Assembly: GCA_027596195.1 (NCBI GenBank)
Contig: JADGJG010000533.1
Span: 1 to 17,017 of the forward strand
Direction: 5' to 3'
DNA from: Podochytrium sp. JEL0797
Lineage: Eukaryota; Chytridiomycota; Chytridiomycetes; Chytridiales; Chytriomycetaceae
Length of the DNA: 17,017 nucleotides
Positions 16,459-17,017 of the stretch are shown piece after piece. The translations under genes were made by a program, and so were the position numbers. Numbering within the stretch: the stretch's first letter is position 1; each line of letters starts with the position of its first letter. The notes under the pieces were generated by a model that saw nothing but the letters and a program-made list of their open reading frames with translations, was not told where the DNA came from and searched no databases.

Positions 16459-17017
16459 TCATGCCATTTTGACCTTTTTGCCTCCAGACTCGTTCCCATC
16501 GCCACCACTCACACCCAGATCCGCACACCACAATCCGACCAACACCCCAACATGACACGCAAACAACACCCCCGAACTCACAACTGTCGAAGGAAACACG
16601 TTCCATGCGTACTCAATAGCCACAAACACGGCCAGTTTCACCGCGACAGGCAAGTCCGTGCGGAACAGGAGGTATGGGATCGTGTAAAAGTACCATGAGT
16701 AGAATTGGTAGTGGAGGCTGCGGGCGAACGTGATGCCGATGAGGTTGGAGGTGAAGAGGGTGAGGAGGATGTCTGTGTATGGTGGGTGAAGAGTGATGGA
16801 TGAGAAAGCGGCCTGGAAATCGGAAGGGGGAAGGGGGACGCGAATTTGGACTTACAATCCGGGTCTAGTTTTTTCGTTCCTTTGGCCGTGATTCCCTTCT
16901 TGACGACGTTCCAAACTCCGCCAAACGGTCTACGATAGAACCAAAAGATAAGTTAAAATCCAAACACACACACACACGCACACACACACACACACGCACG
17001 CATTAACTCACAGATTC
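16459..17017 (-). CDS. ALG3: Dol-P-Man:Man5GlcNAc2-PP-Dol alpha-1,3-mannosyltransferase, 3' part
   Basis: Model of the visible part: complement(join(16459..16772, 16856..16929, 17012..>17017)); the N-terminal part lies beyond the window. ALG3 adds the sixth mannose to the lipid-linked N-glycan precursor in the ER lumen, using dolichol-phosphate mannose. What is seen: PFGGVWNVVKKG, then LLTLFTSNLIGITFARSLHYQF, YSWYFYTIPYLLF and EYAWNVFPST, which are hallmark C-terminal segments of the family, with three or more membrane helices. The protein ends KKVKMA, and its last five residues fit the KxKxx ER-retrieval pattern. Introns are 83 and 82 bp, the latter containing a CA repeat. Exon phases are consistent. 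Identification is firm; the exon touching the window edge is only six bases. Confidence 0.92.
16962..16998 (+). repeat. (CA)n microsatellite in ALG3 intron
   Basis: About 37 bp of CA dinucleotides, interrupted by occasional CG, lie inside the ALG3 intron at 16930-17011. On the coding strand it reads as a GT repeat close to the donor site. It is probably length-polymorphic. Confidence 0.9.

Noticed and set aside
1..17017. CRISPR array, integrase, transposase, rRNA or tRNA genes
   Set aside because: None is visible. The repeats present are homopolymers, a CA microsatellite, coding minisatellites and one inverted pair, and no tRNA B-box or rRNA landmark was found.

Overview
This is nuclear DNA from a small-genome eukaryote with many short spliceosomal introns, mostly 43-91 bp, usually with a CTAAT-like branch point close to the acceptor. 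The gene content fits an early-diverging, possibly zoosporic (chytrid-like) fungus: the NDUFB3 homologue has a fungal-style FPGLG membrane segment, a Thg1-like protein lacks the HINNLYN motif, and spacing is very tight. The lineage is an inference, not proven. All exon-intron models were built by hand from splice signals, reading phase and family conservation.

Layout. 1-86 is a cytosine homopolymer. 248-4825 (+) is EMC1, the large subunit of the ER membrane protein complex, in 14 exons; one 796-bp intron carries a 37-bp duplication around a 61-bp GC-only insert. 4826-5779 is non-coding and holds an inverted copy of a 22-nt sequence found just upstream of EMC1. 5780-7506 (-) is a TIGAR/phosphoglycerate-mutase-type histidine phosphatase with an RHAET motif. 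Its start codon lies 45 bp from that of a divergent Thg1-like 3'-5' polymerase (7552-8691, +). Only 33 bp further on begins a secretory DOMON-cytochrome b561 redox protein (8725-10028, +). A small unidentified 191-aa gene lies at 10146-11019 (-). 11020-12657 has no confident gene but holds several hairpins.

12658-15194 (-) is the most interesting locus. Two long open frames join across a 65-bp intron into an 801-aa protein with an N-terminal membrane segment, a proline/serine-rich body with SP repeats, two tandem PAM2-like motifs (the poly(A)-binding-protein docking peptide) and two C-x5-C-x5-C-x3-H zinc fingers. It looks like a membrane-anchored mRNP adaptor. Its start codon is 38 bp from that of the complex I subunit NDUFB3/B12 (15233-16124, +), which appears to contain a 6-nt microexon and a 476-bp intron. 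16459-17017 (-) is the 3' part of ALG3, the ER dolichol-linked mannosyltransferase.

Themes. EMC1, ALG3, the b561 protein and probably the PAM2/zinc-finger protein act in the ER or secretory pathway, but nothing shows co-regulation. Several gene pairs share extremely short promoters. By eye, long exons of nearly every gene start C-rich and finish G/T-rich on the coding strand, a gradient no annotated feature explains.
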